Program-made: the position numbers and the translations under genes
Shown here: positions 17,174-24,724 of the stretch, piece by piece
Numbering within the stretch: position 1 is the first letter of the stretch
Layout: each line of letters opens with the position of its first letter
Virus record (IMG/VR): IMGVR_UViG_3300021364_001899
Location: 1 to 24,724 of that record
Reading direction: 5' to 3' (one strand)
Length of the DNA: 24,724 bases
Source of the DNA: a virus
The notes under the pieces: model-generated
Seen by the model: only the letters and a program-made list of their open reading frames with translations
The model's database searches: none
What the model was told of the DNA's origin: nothing

Positions 17174-17491
17174 TTAATAAACCCAATAACCTTGAGCAAA
17201 GACATAGTACGTACCGTCCGTGTAAGTCGTTACATTGGCACGAAGTCTTCGATACTGTCCCTCCGGGCTTTGTGCGAATGTGTACCCATCTGCGGTTATC
17301 TCTTGTTCGTGGATTGGAGCCCAATCACCATTCCCTACCTCGGCCTCAATCTTAATGGTTGCCCCAGTGCTCACATTTGATGCATAAAAAATAAAATTCC
17401 ACCCCTTATATTGTTCAGCGGAAATCGCATCTCCGGCCCCTGTTGTCGTGACTGCGTCCAGGATTCTTTCTTCATTAATTCTGTTTGTCAT
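17174..17491 (-). CDS. Small beta-sandwich virion protein
   Basis: The product is 105 residues from the ATG at 17491. AAGGA lies eight bases before this ATG and overlaps the upstream stop, so I prefer it over the longer frame starting at 17542 inside the previous gene. The sequence (ILDAVTTTGAGDAI, WNFIFYASNVSTGATIKIEA, GQYRRLRANVTTYTDGTYYV) has the alternating strand pattern of small Ig-like phage proteins that occur next to fibre or decoration genes. The exact location on the virion is unknown. It is followed after two bases by the LamG protein. Confidence 0.65.
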   Translation of the reverse strand: MTNRINEERILDAVTTTGAGDAISAEQYKGWNFIFYASNVSTGATIKIEAEVGNGDWAPIHEQEITADGYTFAQSPEGQYRRLRANVTTYTDGTYYVFAQGYWVY

Positions 17492-17499
17492 AATTCGTG

Positions 17500-17504
17500 T
17501 CCTT
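17500..17504 (-). promoter_or_regulatory. Shine-Dalgarno site that fixes the start at 17491
   Basis: AAGGA sits eight bases upstream of the ATG at 17491 and overlaps the stop codon of the 264-residue gene. No comparable site precedes the alternative ATG at 17542. Confidence 0.7.
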
Positions 17505-18297
17505 ATCCTAAGCTTACTTTTACATCCGTCCCAGATCGCCATAACTGCCCCGCTACAGCAGGATCAGATGTAGGAAGTACATTAAGCTTAACTCCAGCAG
17601 TTGATCCATCTGTAGTCAATTGGAGTGGAGTGGCATAGTGTGAACCTGCATCAGTGTAAAAAGTAAAATCCATAGACCCTGTTCCAAATCCGACTTGCAT
17701 TAATTTCTGGTCTGTCGCTCCCCCATCGTCGTTCCAGACGACTGTCGGTTGATCAGCGATCAATCTCAGTACTGCAGCGTTTGTAGCCGCATCGGTATTT
17801 TGGACAGTCAATGTAGCCTCGCCAGAGTCGTCCTGAATGATGACGTCACCTGTGAAGCCATGCTTGTAGGTGCCTATCGAGGAACCTCCATAACCCCACA
17901 GGTCATTTGCACGATTATAGACGATATGACTGTCAAAGTTTGCAAAATCCAGTATCCAGAGTCCGTCAGATTCATTAAACCGAAATGCTGCTTTGTGACT
18001 TAACTCGGTTAGGGTCGGAGTGCCTACAGTATCGGGAATTCGAATGTTTTTCGAAGAGGTCGCCGCACCGATTACCCGGTCAAATGTGAGAGAGTAATTT
18101 ACGCTACTGATCTTCAGAATCAGTAAACTCCCGTCAGGCCAATCTGTGGGCAGCAGGCTTAAGGTTTCCGCTTCTGCAGATGTATCGACTTCGACGATAT
18201 GTGCCTTTGTTGCTGTTTCCAGATCCTCTTTGGATAACGAGGATCGAGTAGGGACTGCCGGGGAAAGTTCGGCTCGATTGTAGGATACTGCTTCCAT
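17503..18297 (-). CDS. Virion structural protein (decoration or fibre-like)
   Basis: The product is 264 residues and rich in Thr, Ser, Asp and Gly. An N-terminal beta region (about 30-115) is followed by GYGGSSIGTYKHGFTGDVIIQDDSGEATLTV-type strands. The C-terminus LNVLPTSDPAVAGQLWRSG ends in DVKVSLG, a terminus commonly seen in phage capsid-associated and fibre proteins. It is the first gene after the major capsid gene and its terminator. The ATG is directly preceded by the terminator T-run and GCC, so no Shine-Dalgarno site is possible there. Low-level read-through and unusual initiation, or a promoter that I cannot see, must provide expression. Function inferred. Confidence 0.65.
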   Translation of the reverse strand: MEAVSYNRAELSPAVPTRSSLSKEDLETATKAHIVEVDTSAEAETLSLLPTDWPDGSLLILKISSVNYSLTFDRVIGAATSSKNIRIPDTVGTPTLTELSHKAAFRFNESDGLWILDFANFDSHIVYNRANDLWGYGGSSIGTYKHGFTGDVIIQDDSGEATLTVQNTDAATNAAVLRLIADQPTVVWNDDGGATDQKLMQVGFGTGSMDFTFYTDAGSHYATPLQLTTDGSTAGVKLNVLPTSDPAVAGQLWRSGTDVKVSLG

Positions 18298-18301
18298 GGC
18301 T

Positions 18302-18335
18302 AAAAAAAAGAACCCGGGGGAGGTTTCCCTCCCCC
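18302..18335 (-). terminator. Rho-independent terminator after the major capsid gene
   Basis: On the minus strand, GGGGGAGG, a GAAA tetraloop and CCTCCCCC form a perfect eight-pair hairpin (18316-18335). GGGTTC and eight T residues follow. It starts 24 bases after the capsid stop. Such terminators commonly limit expression of genes downstream of the capsid gene. The T-run ends four bases before the next ATG. Confidence 0.92.
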
Positions 18336-18358
18336 AAAGTCGATAGGATCAAGATTGA

Positions 18359-19693
18359 TTAGAGTCCACTGATATCGTGGGCGATAGTGACCGCGAGGTC
18401 AGGATTCTTTGGCTTTGCACCAATCCGAATGTCGGAGAGGAAGTATCCACGGTTACCACGATCATTGTCCCCTTTGTAGGTCTTCTGATTCATGAAGTGG
18501 AACTCTCCGGTGTAATCCTGTGGGTCGAACTCGATATCTGCGAATGCAGTTGGGCTGGAAGGCTCATACACGCAATCATAGATATCCATCGGAAGAATCG
18601 TAGCGACCTCGATCGCAGCAGTCTTGTAAGCTGCACGAGGTTTATGACGGAATCCGAAGGAAGTTGCCACGTTCTCAGTAGGATAGATGAATGTACCTGC
18701 ATCCAAGCCAGCATCATCAGCGGCTCGCATTGGGAATACATCAACCACAGGAATGAATCCTTTGATGGCCCCTTGGTATCCAAACTTAGCCAAACGACTG
18801 CCAGGATCATGCCATTTAAGGGTTTCAGCTACTGCGGATTCGTCACGCCAGAGGTAGTTTTTAACCTTTGGAGAACAGACCAGAGGGAATACTGGTTGAC
18901 CTGCGACTGTACCGACTGACATCTCCTCAGCAGCACCGCGAGCGATCAAATCCCAATAAAGTTCCTCTAAGTGCCACCACTCGAGTTGAGATGGAGCCGA
19001 ACCAACAGTAGTCCGTGCAGCATCAAAAGTCTGAGTATAATCATCCTCAACCATTGTACCTGCGGTAGCGGCGGTAGGAATATACTTATTGGTAACCATA
19101 CCGATGTTCTGTACTCTGTAGTAATCAGAGAAGAATACGGTGATAAACTCCCGGAGGGATTTACCAAATGCACCTGCAGCTTCTGCAGCTTGCCAGGAGC
19201 GTTTGATGTCATCGAGTGCGATATCTGCAGTCTCAAATGAGATCTGGCGGATTTCGAATGTACGCTCGATTTGACCCCTACGAATCTCGTACTGTGTAGG
19301 ATTACCTACGTCCGCGAGAGTTGCAGTACCTTCAGGAGAACCAGGAACAGGTTGCTCACCTGCACCTCCGAAACTGCCAGCGGCGGCAAGAAGTGCGTTC
19401 GGGTCATCTGTATCGCCAGTGTCTTCACCGGTGTAGTTGGTGCCATCATGGTTAGTCCGTTTGATGGTCTCCATTGCGAAATCAGTCAGGTCAGTACCAG
19501 CAGAACCATTAAATGGGTAGGTCTCTGGCAGTTCGTGAGTGTAACTGACGATTGTCGGATTCTCCCCGTCAACACCGTTATATTCACGGTGATTGATGAG
19601 TGAACGCAGTGGGTTCGCCCGGTATAGGCGTTGAATAGTGTCCTTCTGGAATTGATTCCGTCTAGAGCGAAAATAATTGGCTAAGTTGGCCAT
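18359..19693 (-). CDS. Major capsid protein
   Basis: The product is 444 residues, a normal length for HK97-fold phage capsid proteins. It has a basic helical N-terminus (MANLANYFRSRRNQFQKD), an acidic Gly-rich loop (about 80-130), a long helix region (about 150-190), and a C-terminal half with strand patterns (IKGFIPVVDVFPM, TAAIEVATILPMDIYDCVYE). It lies directly downstream of the acidic coiled-coil scaffold and upstream of a strong terminator, the usual context of the most highly expressed late gene. The assignment is by context and general pattern; I see no diagnostic motif. No Shine-Dalgarno site precedes the ATG (TTTTGTTTATATC), which is odd for such a gene. Confidence 0.8.
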   Translation of the reverse strand: MANLANYFRSRRNQFQKDTIQRLYRANPLRSLINHREYNGVDGENPTIVSYTHELPETYPFNGSAGTDLTDFAMETIKRTNHDGTNYTGEDTGDTDDPNALLAAAGSFGGAGEQPVPGSPEGTATLADVGNPTQYEIRRGQIERTFEIRQISFETADIALDDIKRSWQAAEAAGAFGKSLREFITVFFSDYYRVQNIGMVTNKYIPTAATAGTMVEDDYTQTFDAARTTVGSAPSQLEWWHLEELYWDLIARGAAEEMSVGTVAGQPVFPLVCSPKVKNYLWRDESAVAETLKWHDPGSRLAKFGYQGAIKGFIPVVDVFPMRAADDAGLDAGTFIYPTENVATSFGFRHKPRAAYKTAAIEVATILPMDIYDCVYEPSSPTAFADIEFDPQDYTGEFHFMNQKTYKGDNDRGNRGYFLSDIRIGAKPKNPDLAVTIAHDISGL

Positions 19694-19719
19694 GATATAA
19701 ACAAAATGTTAGATTGGTT

Positions 19720-19920
19720 TTACCGGGCCTTCCCTTTAGCACTAGCGACAGTTCCGAACCCGGCGGTAATGTCCTCGTGCCATCGGGACAATTGGGCATC
19801 GACTGTCGCTGGGGCGTCACCCAACAGCTCAGAGACTGGTCCTGAAGGAACTACCTCCAGATTTAAAGTTGACTACAAAATGCTCTCGATTTCGCTCACC
19901 GTCAAAGGGAAGTTATACAC
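19720..19920 (-). pseudogene. Short amber-interrupted reading frame between scaffold and capsid genes
   Basis: A frame of 66 codons runs from a GTG overlapping the scaffold stop (GTGTATAA) to a TAA 26 bases before the capsid ATG. It has one in-frame TAG at codon 16 (19873-19875). The reading is VYNFPLTVSEIESIL, stop, then STLNLEVVPSGPVSELLGDA and onward to SRWHEDITAGFGTVASAKGKAR. The composition looks protein-like on both sides of the stop, and the frame fills the only sizeable gap in the window. It may be a small gene broken by mutation or sequence error, an amber read-through product, or chance. I see no clear promoter in this gap. Confidence 0.4.
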
Positions 19921-21097
19921 CTCCCCCGAGACCGGCAAATTCAAGCCTTGCCGCCTCCTCGTGACTCATATCCTCCATCTTCGAGCTACTCTTGGAATCA
20001 GAACTGCGTGGGCTATATTTCGGACCTGCGGATTTAATCGCATCCAATTCCTCCTGAAGTGCCTTGATTTTCGCCCCGGCATTATTTGCTAACTGGGGGA
20101 GTCCTCGAGCCATAAGAAATCGATACTGAGCCGCCTCGTGCGACATTTGGGAAATCTGCTTCTGGTCAAGTTGTCCAAATGCCAATTGCTCTGCCACGGT
20201 GCCGACCTGGGCCAATTCCGCATTATACGCCTCGACTTGATCCTTCACTTCCGTACTGGCATCTGCTGGAGCCTCGAGAGGTGTCAATGTTTGGGCATAC
20301 TGCTGAGAGACCTCATCAAAGATTGCACGGGTCTGGGCCTGGAACTGCTCATTGGACTTCTGGATAAACTCCTCAGAATCCTGAGCAATTGCGTCACGTT
20401 CAGTAATTACATTAAGCAGTTGTTGGGCTGCAGTAGAGAACCGGTCGCCATTGAACCTAGAGAGTTGGTCCAGAGTCTCCGAAACAGATTGAGCGAAGTC
20501 CTTACCTTTAAGTGCGGAGAGTGCCTCCACGTTAATCTCAACATCTTCCTGAGCGGCAATCTGCTTCAAGGAATCCTGAGCGTCCTGAATTGGTTTCTCA
20601 TATTTGTTGAAATACTCCGGATGAGATTTGAAATCCAACTCTTTAAGGCGGCTGGAGTATTTCTCGTTCTCGGTCTCCAGTTCCTTTACTCGAGCTTTTA
20701 GGGACTCAGAAGACGCATCCTCGGCAGACCTTTCTGCCAGTTGTGACTCCAGTTCCTTCACCCGGGCGACTGCTTCATTCTTACGAGTCTTTAGTATATC
20801 CCAGTTTGCCCTGTTAGACGAGTCTTCAGGCGGAGGGGAGAGGTCATCGTCGTCATCGGAGCTTTTCTTCTCCTCAGATTTAGATGCCTCTTTTTCCCCT
20901 ACCTTCACCCCAATTGAGTTTAGTAACTCATTTTGGACCGAGTCTTCTTGCTGTTCGGTCTTTTTTTCCGGGTTGCTTTCGGATGTTTGTTTTTTCTTTT
21001 CATGTGATTCCTCCTCTCCAAAAAATTCTTTGGCGTCATCAAGGTGAGCTTGATGAGATTGTTGATCCAGTTGTTGATCGTTTGATTCGTCAGACAT
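19913..21097 (-). CDS. Capsid scaffolding protein
   Basis: The product is 394 residues. The N-terminal about 100 residues are very acidic and Ser/Gln/Lys-rich (with a run of five Asp), followed by long coiled coils (about 105-170, ARVKELESQLAERSAED and RVKELETENEKYSSRLKEL) and helical Gln-rich sequence to about 355. A Ser/Lys-rich linker and a short helical C-terminus, SHEEAARLEFAGLGGGV, follow. This composition and the position between portal and major capsid genes are typical of scaffolds, whose C-terminal helix contacts the capsid protein. No protease domain is visible. AAGGA lies eight bases before the ATG. Confidence 0.82.
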   Translation of the reverse strand: MSDESNDQQLDQQSHQAHLDDAKEFFGEEESHEKKKQTSESNPEKKTEQQEDSVQNELLNSIGVKVGEKEASKSEEKKSSDDDDDLSPPPEDSSNRANWDILKTRKNEAVARVKELESQLAERSAEDASSESLKARVKELETENEKYSSRLKELDFKSHPEYFNKYEKPIQDAQDSLKQIAAQEDVEINVEALSALKGKDFAQSVSETLDQLSRFNGDRFSTAAQQLLNVITERDAIAQDSEEFIQKSNEQFQAQTRAIFDEVSQQYAQTLTPLEAPADASTEVKDQVEAYNAELAQVGTVAEQLAFGQLDQKQISQMSHEAAQYRFLMARGLPQLANNAGAKIKALQEELDAIKSAGPKYSPRSSDSKSSSKMEDMSHEEAARLEFAGLGGGV

Positions 21098-21105
21098 TTT
21101 GATGA

Positions 21106-21110
21106 TCCTT
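21106..21110 (-). promoter_or_regulatory. Shine-Dalgarno site of the scaffold gene
   Basis: AAGGA lies eight bases upstream of the scaffold ATG at 21097, within the short gap after the preceding gene. Confidence 0.7.
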
Positions 21111-21117
21111 GTTTAGG

Positions 21118-21360
21118 TTATTGAAAATCGGGTGATTGGAATTCTTCCTGAATGAATGCAGACTGCTCTGGTTCGGTCACTAGGGATTGAAGTTCGTTGC
21201 GGAACATTTCCCATCCTTGCAACTGATAGAGTCTACGATCTGCAGGAGTGTTATCTTGAGGAAACACAGTAGGTCTACGCCCCTCCAAGAAACGGAGTGC
21301 CAATTGAGTATCATTAGACTCCAGCCAATCCCGGAGTTTCTCGCGTTCAGTTTGCGTCAT
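21118..21360 (-). CDS. Small hypothetical protein between portal and scaffold
   Basis: The product is 80 residues if it starts at MTQTEREKLRDW (21360), 22 bases after the portal stop. The frame is open further upstream to 21519, but that part lies inside the portal gene, and its ATGs at 21447 and 21468 would give basic extensions that look like shadow coding. The chosen start has only a weak GAG site, so the start is uncertain. The protein is helical and charged (DWLESNDTQLALRFLEGRRP, LQGWEMFRNELQSLV), without a membrane segment. I do not recognise it. Position suggests a head assembly accessory. Confidence 0.6.
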   Translation of the reverse strand: MTQTEREKLRDWLESNDTQLALRFLEGRRPTVFPQDNTPADRRLYQLQGWEMFRNELQSLVTEPEQSAFIQEEFQSPDFQ

Positions 21361-21382
21361 GTCTCGACGCAGTGGAATGATT

Positions 21383-23542
21383 TCAGGCACCTGTTTGATC
21401 AGGCGTTTGAGGCATTTGCCCCGGAATAAACTCTTCAATAGGTTCATTTTGCGTAAGTTGATCGACATTACCCATTCCCCCGAGGGATGGGTCGCCGCCG
21501 AATTGTTGTTGGTTTGCAAATGCCATGGCAGTTTCCTGAATCTTCTGGATCATGCCGATGGCGGTAGAGGCTAATTGTTTAAATTGGGCAGAGAGTTGTT
21601 GGAACTGCTCTTTCTTGAATTCGTCCATCTCGAGGAATTGTAAATGCATCTCGATGTGGGGAAGGGTCGTCTCCAGTGCTATCATCTGCTCCTGAGAGAG
21701 CGATGGTTGTTGAGGCATGCCTGCATTCGCTGGCATACCAATCTGCCCCTCCTCAATCGTCTGAGCAGTCCCCACGATTGCCATAAGTGGCTCCATGTGA
21801 GTCGCGATATGGAGAACGTGGTCATCACGCTGGGTGACCTCAATCGGCACTCCATCGCCTAGACTCGTATTTTCAAGCTGGGCCAATCGGATCGCCCCTT
21901 TGTCCTCGAGTTGATCTTCTGGTTTCAGGTATCGCTTCACTGAGGATGCTCCGAGAGTCGATTCCAGATATCCCTCGTAGGCAGAGTATTGATCCACGTA
22001 CGGGGAATTCCCCTGCATAAGCTGGTAAGTGATTTCGGCTTGGAGTGCTGCAGATGTCTTTCCGGGGTCCGCTCCGGTCCCGATGGTATACTCCATAGTG
22101 TGGAATGCTTCCTCTGGAATAATGTCTCGATCCAAACACCTCTCACGGAAGGTCACTGCATCGGGATCAGGATTTCCTTTTCGCATCAACCGCTCCAATT
22201 GCTTCGCCATGATGTTTTTTGCGAACTGCTTGAGGTACAGTGTAGAGTTGGAGACTTCGACCTGAGATTGCAGATTGGCCAGAATTCGAGCTTGGGTTGC
22301 CGTATTGGACTGCTCAATCTGGGTGGACTGGTCACGATACCGGGCATTGTTCCAATTCACAGTATCCTGAATCATTCCGAGGGCATCGCCTATCGTTGAA
22401 CTACCAGGATAGTTGGGCAACTGCTCCAAATCCTTCGGGACGATATTGTAGGCACCCATGTTAGTGATTGGCAGGGTAGTCCGTTGCCCTTCCGAGTTAT
22501 CCCGGAAGTTGAGTCCTTCAATTGTGCAACGGTCCAGCACTTTACACTTCAATCGATTCTGGGCGATACTAGTCTGATAGTTTTTGTACCCGAACCCACG
22601 TACACTGTGGAAGAGTCCGTTGCCGACCTCAAAAAAGACCATCGAAATGTCGTCCGAAATATCTTCGCCACGAAATGCAGTCTCGTGGTCATCAAAGATG
22701 AATCCAGCCTCTTCGAAGTGGTCACTGAAGATCATTTTGGAGATCTTGCCGTCCCACTCTTTTACATAGAGAGTGACGACCTCAATATTGCCATGCTCCT
22801 GAGCGAGTTCGGTGCTTTTGTTGCGAATTCTGTCTTCAACCTTCACCCAGTCGTCATTGTGCGACTTCTGGCTATTGTTGATCGTGAAGTGCAGTAGCTT
22901 CTTTACCGGGTCAATCTTCCAGCCACGGGCAGTAGACGCCGACTTATCCTTCTCTGTACGAATCCTTCCCCAGAGTTCCGAGATAGAGAGTTCCTCTTCA
23001 ATGATCAATAGATCCTGACCACTCGAGGATGCTGGTGCTCTCTCTGGGACTAGTACGTCATTGGTCCGGATTGGTTTCCACCGTGGAGTCTCACGGTCCG
23101 GAAAAATCACTGGACCGACCCCATAGAGCAAATGGTTTCGGGAAAACTGCAGGTAGTTCAGAACATACCCGTCACCCCAGTCGTCTATGAACCGATTAAA
23201 GTTGTGTGTGATCGTCTGAGCCCATCGATCCTTGTCCGGGTGATCGCTATGGATCTCAATATTGATCAGGTTGCTGGTATCGTGCAGCAATCTCCAGTAG
23301 GCTACCTGTGCCTGCTCTAATGCACTGGCAGCATCACCGAAGTTGAAGTTCGCTCGCCAGGATTGCCCTTGTTCGGCCAATTTCTTGGGATCGTAGGGGC
23401 GACCTCCGTTGATCTGGTTCTCGATCAACGCGAATCCTTTCTCGCGTTCATCATGGTTTCTTCGCATTTTAGTGTAGATGCTATGAGCAGAACTCACGTC
23501 ACCAACTTTGCGTTCCTTCACTTCGATATCTAAATCATTCAT
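21383..23542 (-). CDS. Portal protein
   Basis: The product is 719 residues, within the range for large podovirus portals. The N-terminal part is helical and charged (YTKMRRNHDEREKGFALIENQI), then SWRANFNFGDAASALEQAQVAYWRLLHDTSNLINIE around 60-95, like portal wing sequence. Strand and stem regions follow (LYGVGPVIFPDRETPRWKPI, NDVLVPERAPA). A long helical region lies at about 390-470 (DALGMIQDTVNWNNARYRDQSTQ). The C-terminal barrel or core region is Gln-rich and coiled (about 615-690). It lies between terminase and scaffold, as expected of the dodecameric DNA-entry ring. AGGAGA sits before the ATG. The call rests on layout and context. Confidence 0.82.
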   Translation of the reverse strand: MNDLDIEVKERKVGDVSSAHSIYTKMRRNHDEREKGFALIENQINGGRPYDPKKLAEQGQSWRANFNFGDAASALEQAQVAYWRLLHDTSNLINIEIHSDHPDKDRWAQTITHNFNRFIDDWGDGYVLNYLQFSRNHLLYGVGPVIFPDRETPRWKPIRTNDVLVPERAPASSSGQDLLIIEEELSISELWGRIRTEKDKSASTARGWKIDPVKKLLHFTINNSQKSHNDDWVKVEDRIRNKSTELAQEHGNIEVVTLYVKEWDGKISKMIFSDHFEEAGFIFDDHETAFRGEDISDDISMVFFEVGNGLFHSVRGFGYKNYQTSIAQNRLKCKVLDRCTIEGLNFRDNSEGQRTTLPITNMGAYNIVPKDLEQLPNYPGSSTIGDALGMIQDTVNWNNARYRDQSTQIEQSNTATQARILANLQSQVEVSNSTLYLKQFAKNIMAKQLERLMRKGNPDPDAVTFRERCLDRDIIPEEAFHTMEYTIGTGADPGKTSAALQAEITYQLMQGNSPYVDQYSAYEGYLESTLGASSVKRYLKPEDQLEDKGAIRLAQLENTSLGDGVPIEVTQRDDHVLHIATHMEPLMAIVGTAQTIEEGQIGMPANAGMPQQPSLSQEQMIALETTLPHIEMHLQFLEMDEFKKEQFQQLSAQFKQLASTAIGMIQKIQETAMAFANQQQFGGDPSLGGMGNVDQLTQNEPIEEFIPGQMPQTPDQTGA

Positions 23543-23768
23543 TTCTAGGGGTCTCCTGGCTCCAGGTTTCGGGGATGGATGAACAGATCTGGTGCTCTAT
23601 TTCATCCGGGTAGTTAGTTGTATTGTTCCCCAGATACGTCCTATGCGTGAGTACCTGAGTCTTGAGCCTATCAAAATTTGGTGCGGTGATATCCAATTGG
23701 GTATCTGGATCTTTGAATTTCCATCCGCCGGGGGGAGTTACCTCGAGAGTTTTAAGCCAACGCTGCAT
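23535..23768 (-). CDS. Small hypothetical protein between terminase and portal
   Basis: The product is 77 residues from MQRWLKTLEV. The strong GGAGGAG site seven bases before the ATG at 23768 decides this start over the ATG at 23795, which lies deeper in the terminase gene. The sequence has VTPPGGWKFKDPDTQLDI then a helix and HRTYLGNNTTNYPDEIEHQI. I do not recognise the family, but small proteins in this slot are common in phages with portals of this size. It overlaps the terminase end by 17 bases and the portal start by eight bases. Confidence 0.7.
   Translation of the reverse strand: MQRWLKTLEVTPPGGWKFKDPDTQLDITAPNFDRLKTQVLTHRTYLGNNTTNYPDEIEHQICSSIPETWSQETPRNE
23552..23557 (-). promoter_or_regulatory. 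Shine-Dalgarno site of the portal gene
   Basis: AGGAGA lies nine bases upstream of the portal ATG at 23542, inside the end of the preceding small gene. Confidence 0.7.
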
Positions 23769-24724
23769 GGGTAAACTCCTCCATATTTGTTTCACTGTAC
23801 GCTCTCGCCCGGTCCATCTCCTTTTGGGAATCCCGAGCAGGTAGCGACTCCTGTCCGGTCACTGCTCCTTTACGTTTCAGTAGTTCTGTAAATAACACGA
23901 AGGCGTCTGCGTGGTCAGGGGAGTACCCTAGCCGCTTTTTCATTTCCTTCTTCGTCTCAATGGACTCCCGCTTCGATTTGATCTCGAATCGCCGGGATGA
24001 CAATTGCTCCCGCAGTTTCTTGCAGTCCAGATTCACGTTCCCGATCAAGCCTTCCTCCATAAATACCTTGGATGAGAACCAGAGTTCGGTCACGAACCGG
24101 TCGAATAAATCGTTACAGGTCGCGTCATCATACGCCCGGAGTCGCCGCTTGCTAGGTTTCCCACCAAAGTCGCATTTCTCGACGTTCCCCCATTCCTTAC
24201 GAAGGATCGCATAGACGCCCCGACCTGCACCAGTGGTATCCATGATAAAGTTCTCAGGTTTTACGCCCATCATTCTGCACTGGGCCATCACCTCATGGGC
24301 GATTACGTAGTCCAGCGGTTCTCCACCGGGCTTTACCTTCGCCTTCACCACTTCCTCTTTTAGGAAATTGAACGCATAGTCAGATCCGTTTGCCGTACCA
24401 TACTCACCGAACTGGAGAATACACTCGTCATCACCCTCGAAAGCGGGGTCCAGTGTGGCGACCGGAGTAGGTGGATAGTTGTAGTAGATCCTCTCTACTG
24501 CCTGGGCCAATACGTTCCTCGAGAAGATTGTCCCCATGGAACCTGCAGGTGGGAACCATCCACGGACGAAAATCCACCATCGTGCTGACTCGAATCCATA
24601 GGAGGTCTTGATCCTCTCCACGTAATCCTGGTCGATCAGGAATGGGAAGTACGACTTTTTACCCTCAGGTGCCGGGTGTCTAAAGTTTGCAGATTTCAAT
24701 CCGTCCAACCGGACACAAACGCCG
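23752..24724 (-). CDS. terL: Terminase large subunit, C-terminal nuclease part (5' end outside window)
   Basis: The frame is open to the right edge; about 323 residues are visible and the ATPase half with Walker motifs lies outside. The visible part is the RNase H-like nuclease that cuts concatemeric DNA during headful or unit-length packaging. The first acidic motif is VATLDPAFEGDDECI (Asp at 24448-24450). The second is FIMDTTGAGRGVYAIL (Asp at 24238-24240). The third is SPDHADAFVLF (Asp codons at 23914-23916 and 23905-23907). All three are in the order expected of the family. The preceding FVRGWFPPAGSMGTIFSR matches the linker that follows the ATPase domain. The last 40 residues are charged and probably flexible. 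Confidence 0.93.
   Translation of the reverse strand, partial: GVCVRLDGLKSANFRHPAPEGKKSYFPFLIDQDYVERIKTSYGFESARWWIFVRGWFPPAGSMGTIFSRNVLAQAVERIYYNYPPTPVATLDPAFEGDDECILQFGEYGTANGSDYAFNFLKEEVVKAKVKPGGEPLDYVIAHEVMAQCRMMGVKPENFIMDTTGAGRGVYAILRKEWGNVEKCDFGGKPSKRRLRAYDDATCNDLFDRFVTELWFSSKVFMEEGLIGNVNLDCKKLREQLSSRRFEIKSKRESIETKKEMKKRLGYSPDHADAFVLFTELLKRKGAVTGQESLPARDSQKEMDRARAYSETNMEEFTHAALA
23776..23782 (-). promoter_or_regulatory. Strong Shine-Dalgarno site fixing the start at 23768
   Basis: GGAGGAG lies seven bases upstream of the ATG at 23768, inside the terminase coding end. It is the best ribosome binding site seen in the window and decides the start of the 77-residue gene. Confidence 0.8.

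Noticed and set aside
17172-17324. N-terminal extension of the LamG protein
   Set aside because: It is fully inside the 105-residue upstream gene, and its translation (MGSNPRTRDNRRW...) is basic and unlike the rest. The ATG at 17171, just after the upstream stop, is preferred.
19913-19935. Programmed frameshift at the G-run at the end of the scaffold gene
   Set aside because: A +1 slip on the GGGGGA run would add only about 17 residues before the TAG at 19873, and no proper slippery heptamer in frame or stimulating hairpin is visible.
20138-20701. Plus-strand open frame of 187 codons opposite the scaffold gene
   Set aside because: It lies wholly within the scaffold gene on the other strand, has Cys/Leu-rich low-quality composition and no ribosome site or partner genes.
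21361-21519. N-terminal extension of the small gene between portal and scaffold
   Set aside because: It overlaps the portal C-terminus out of frame. The portal reading is the natural one there, although a start at 21468 after a G-rich stretch cannot be excluded.
1-24724. Genome-wide recoding of TAG
   Set aside because: Very long genes such as the 2131-codon frame contain no in-frame TAG, so TAG is not used as a normal sense codon; its absence as a stop may be chance in 19 genes.
1-24724. tRNA genes, CRISPR arrays, insertion sequences, integrase or reverse-transcriptase-based diversification
   Set aside because: Apart from the 220-base gap at 19694-19912 there is hardly any noncoding space. 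I saw no cloverleaf, regularly spaced repeats, terminal inverted repeats or matching enzyme genes.

Overview
This window is a late structural gene block of a tailed double-stranded DNA phage (Caudoviricetes). It could be a free phage or a prophage; no bacterial chromosomal gene is visible. All convincing genes lie on the minus strand, packed with overlaps or gaps of a few bases, so the transcriptional order runs from right to left. The order is large terminase, portal, scaffold, major capsid protein, virion surface and fibre genes, connector and tail genes, then three ejection-type genes. This order, with no tape measure, sheath or baseplate genes, fits a podovirus with a short tail. A lipoprotein signal peptide (LSGC lipobox) and a small membrane coiled-coil protein suggest a Gram-negative host, but the host cannot be named from the sequence. 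Good Shine-Dalgarno sites occur before some genes (portal, scaffold, and the genes starting at 8461, 17491 and 23768) and are absent before others, including the major capsid gene.

Region by region (right to left): 24724-23752 holds the nuclease half of the large terminase, cut by the window edge. 23768-21118 holds a small unknown protein, a 719-residue portal and another small protein. 21097-18359 holds an acidic coiled-coil scaffold, a 220-base gap with a short amber-interrupted reading frame, and the major capsid protein, followed by a strong intrinsic terminator at 18302-18335. 18297-14370 holds two beta-rich virion proteins and a 933-residue protein with four LamG/concanavalin-like modules. 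14366-12635 holds five small genes, including a membrane coiled-coil protein and a lipoprotein. 12631-8477 holds a connector-like protein, an 817-residue tail or propeller-like protein with two inserted repeat domains, and a collar-type fibre protein with an HTH metal-binding motif. 8461-1 holds three genes that look like the internal virion (ejection) proteins of podoviruses: 250, 435 and at least 2131 residues.

The most interesting object is the last gene, 1-6395, which fills the left quarter of the window and runs off its edge. It encodes a giant polyvalent protein with an HEHSH zinc-peptidase motif, glycine-rich hydrophobic segments, and two successive ADP-ribosyltransferase-like domains. 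Its place after two ejection-type proteins suggests that it is packaged and injected with the DNA to modify host targets at the start of infection. The ten-residue peptide PDFSIFDDPV occurs both at the C-terminus of the 435-residue protein and near the N-terminus of the giant protein, written with different codons. It is a candidate packaging, docking or processing motif.
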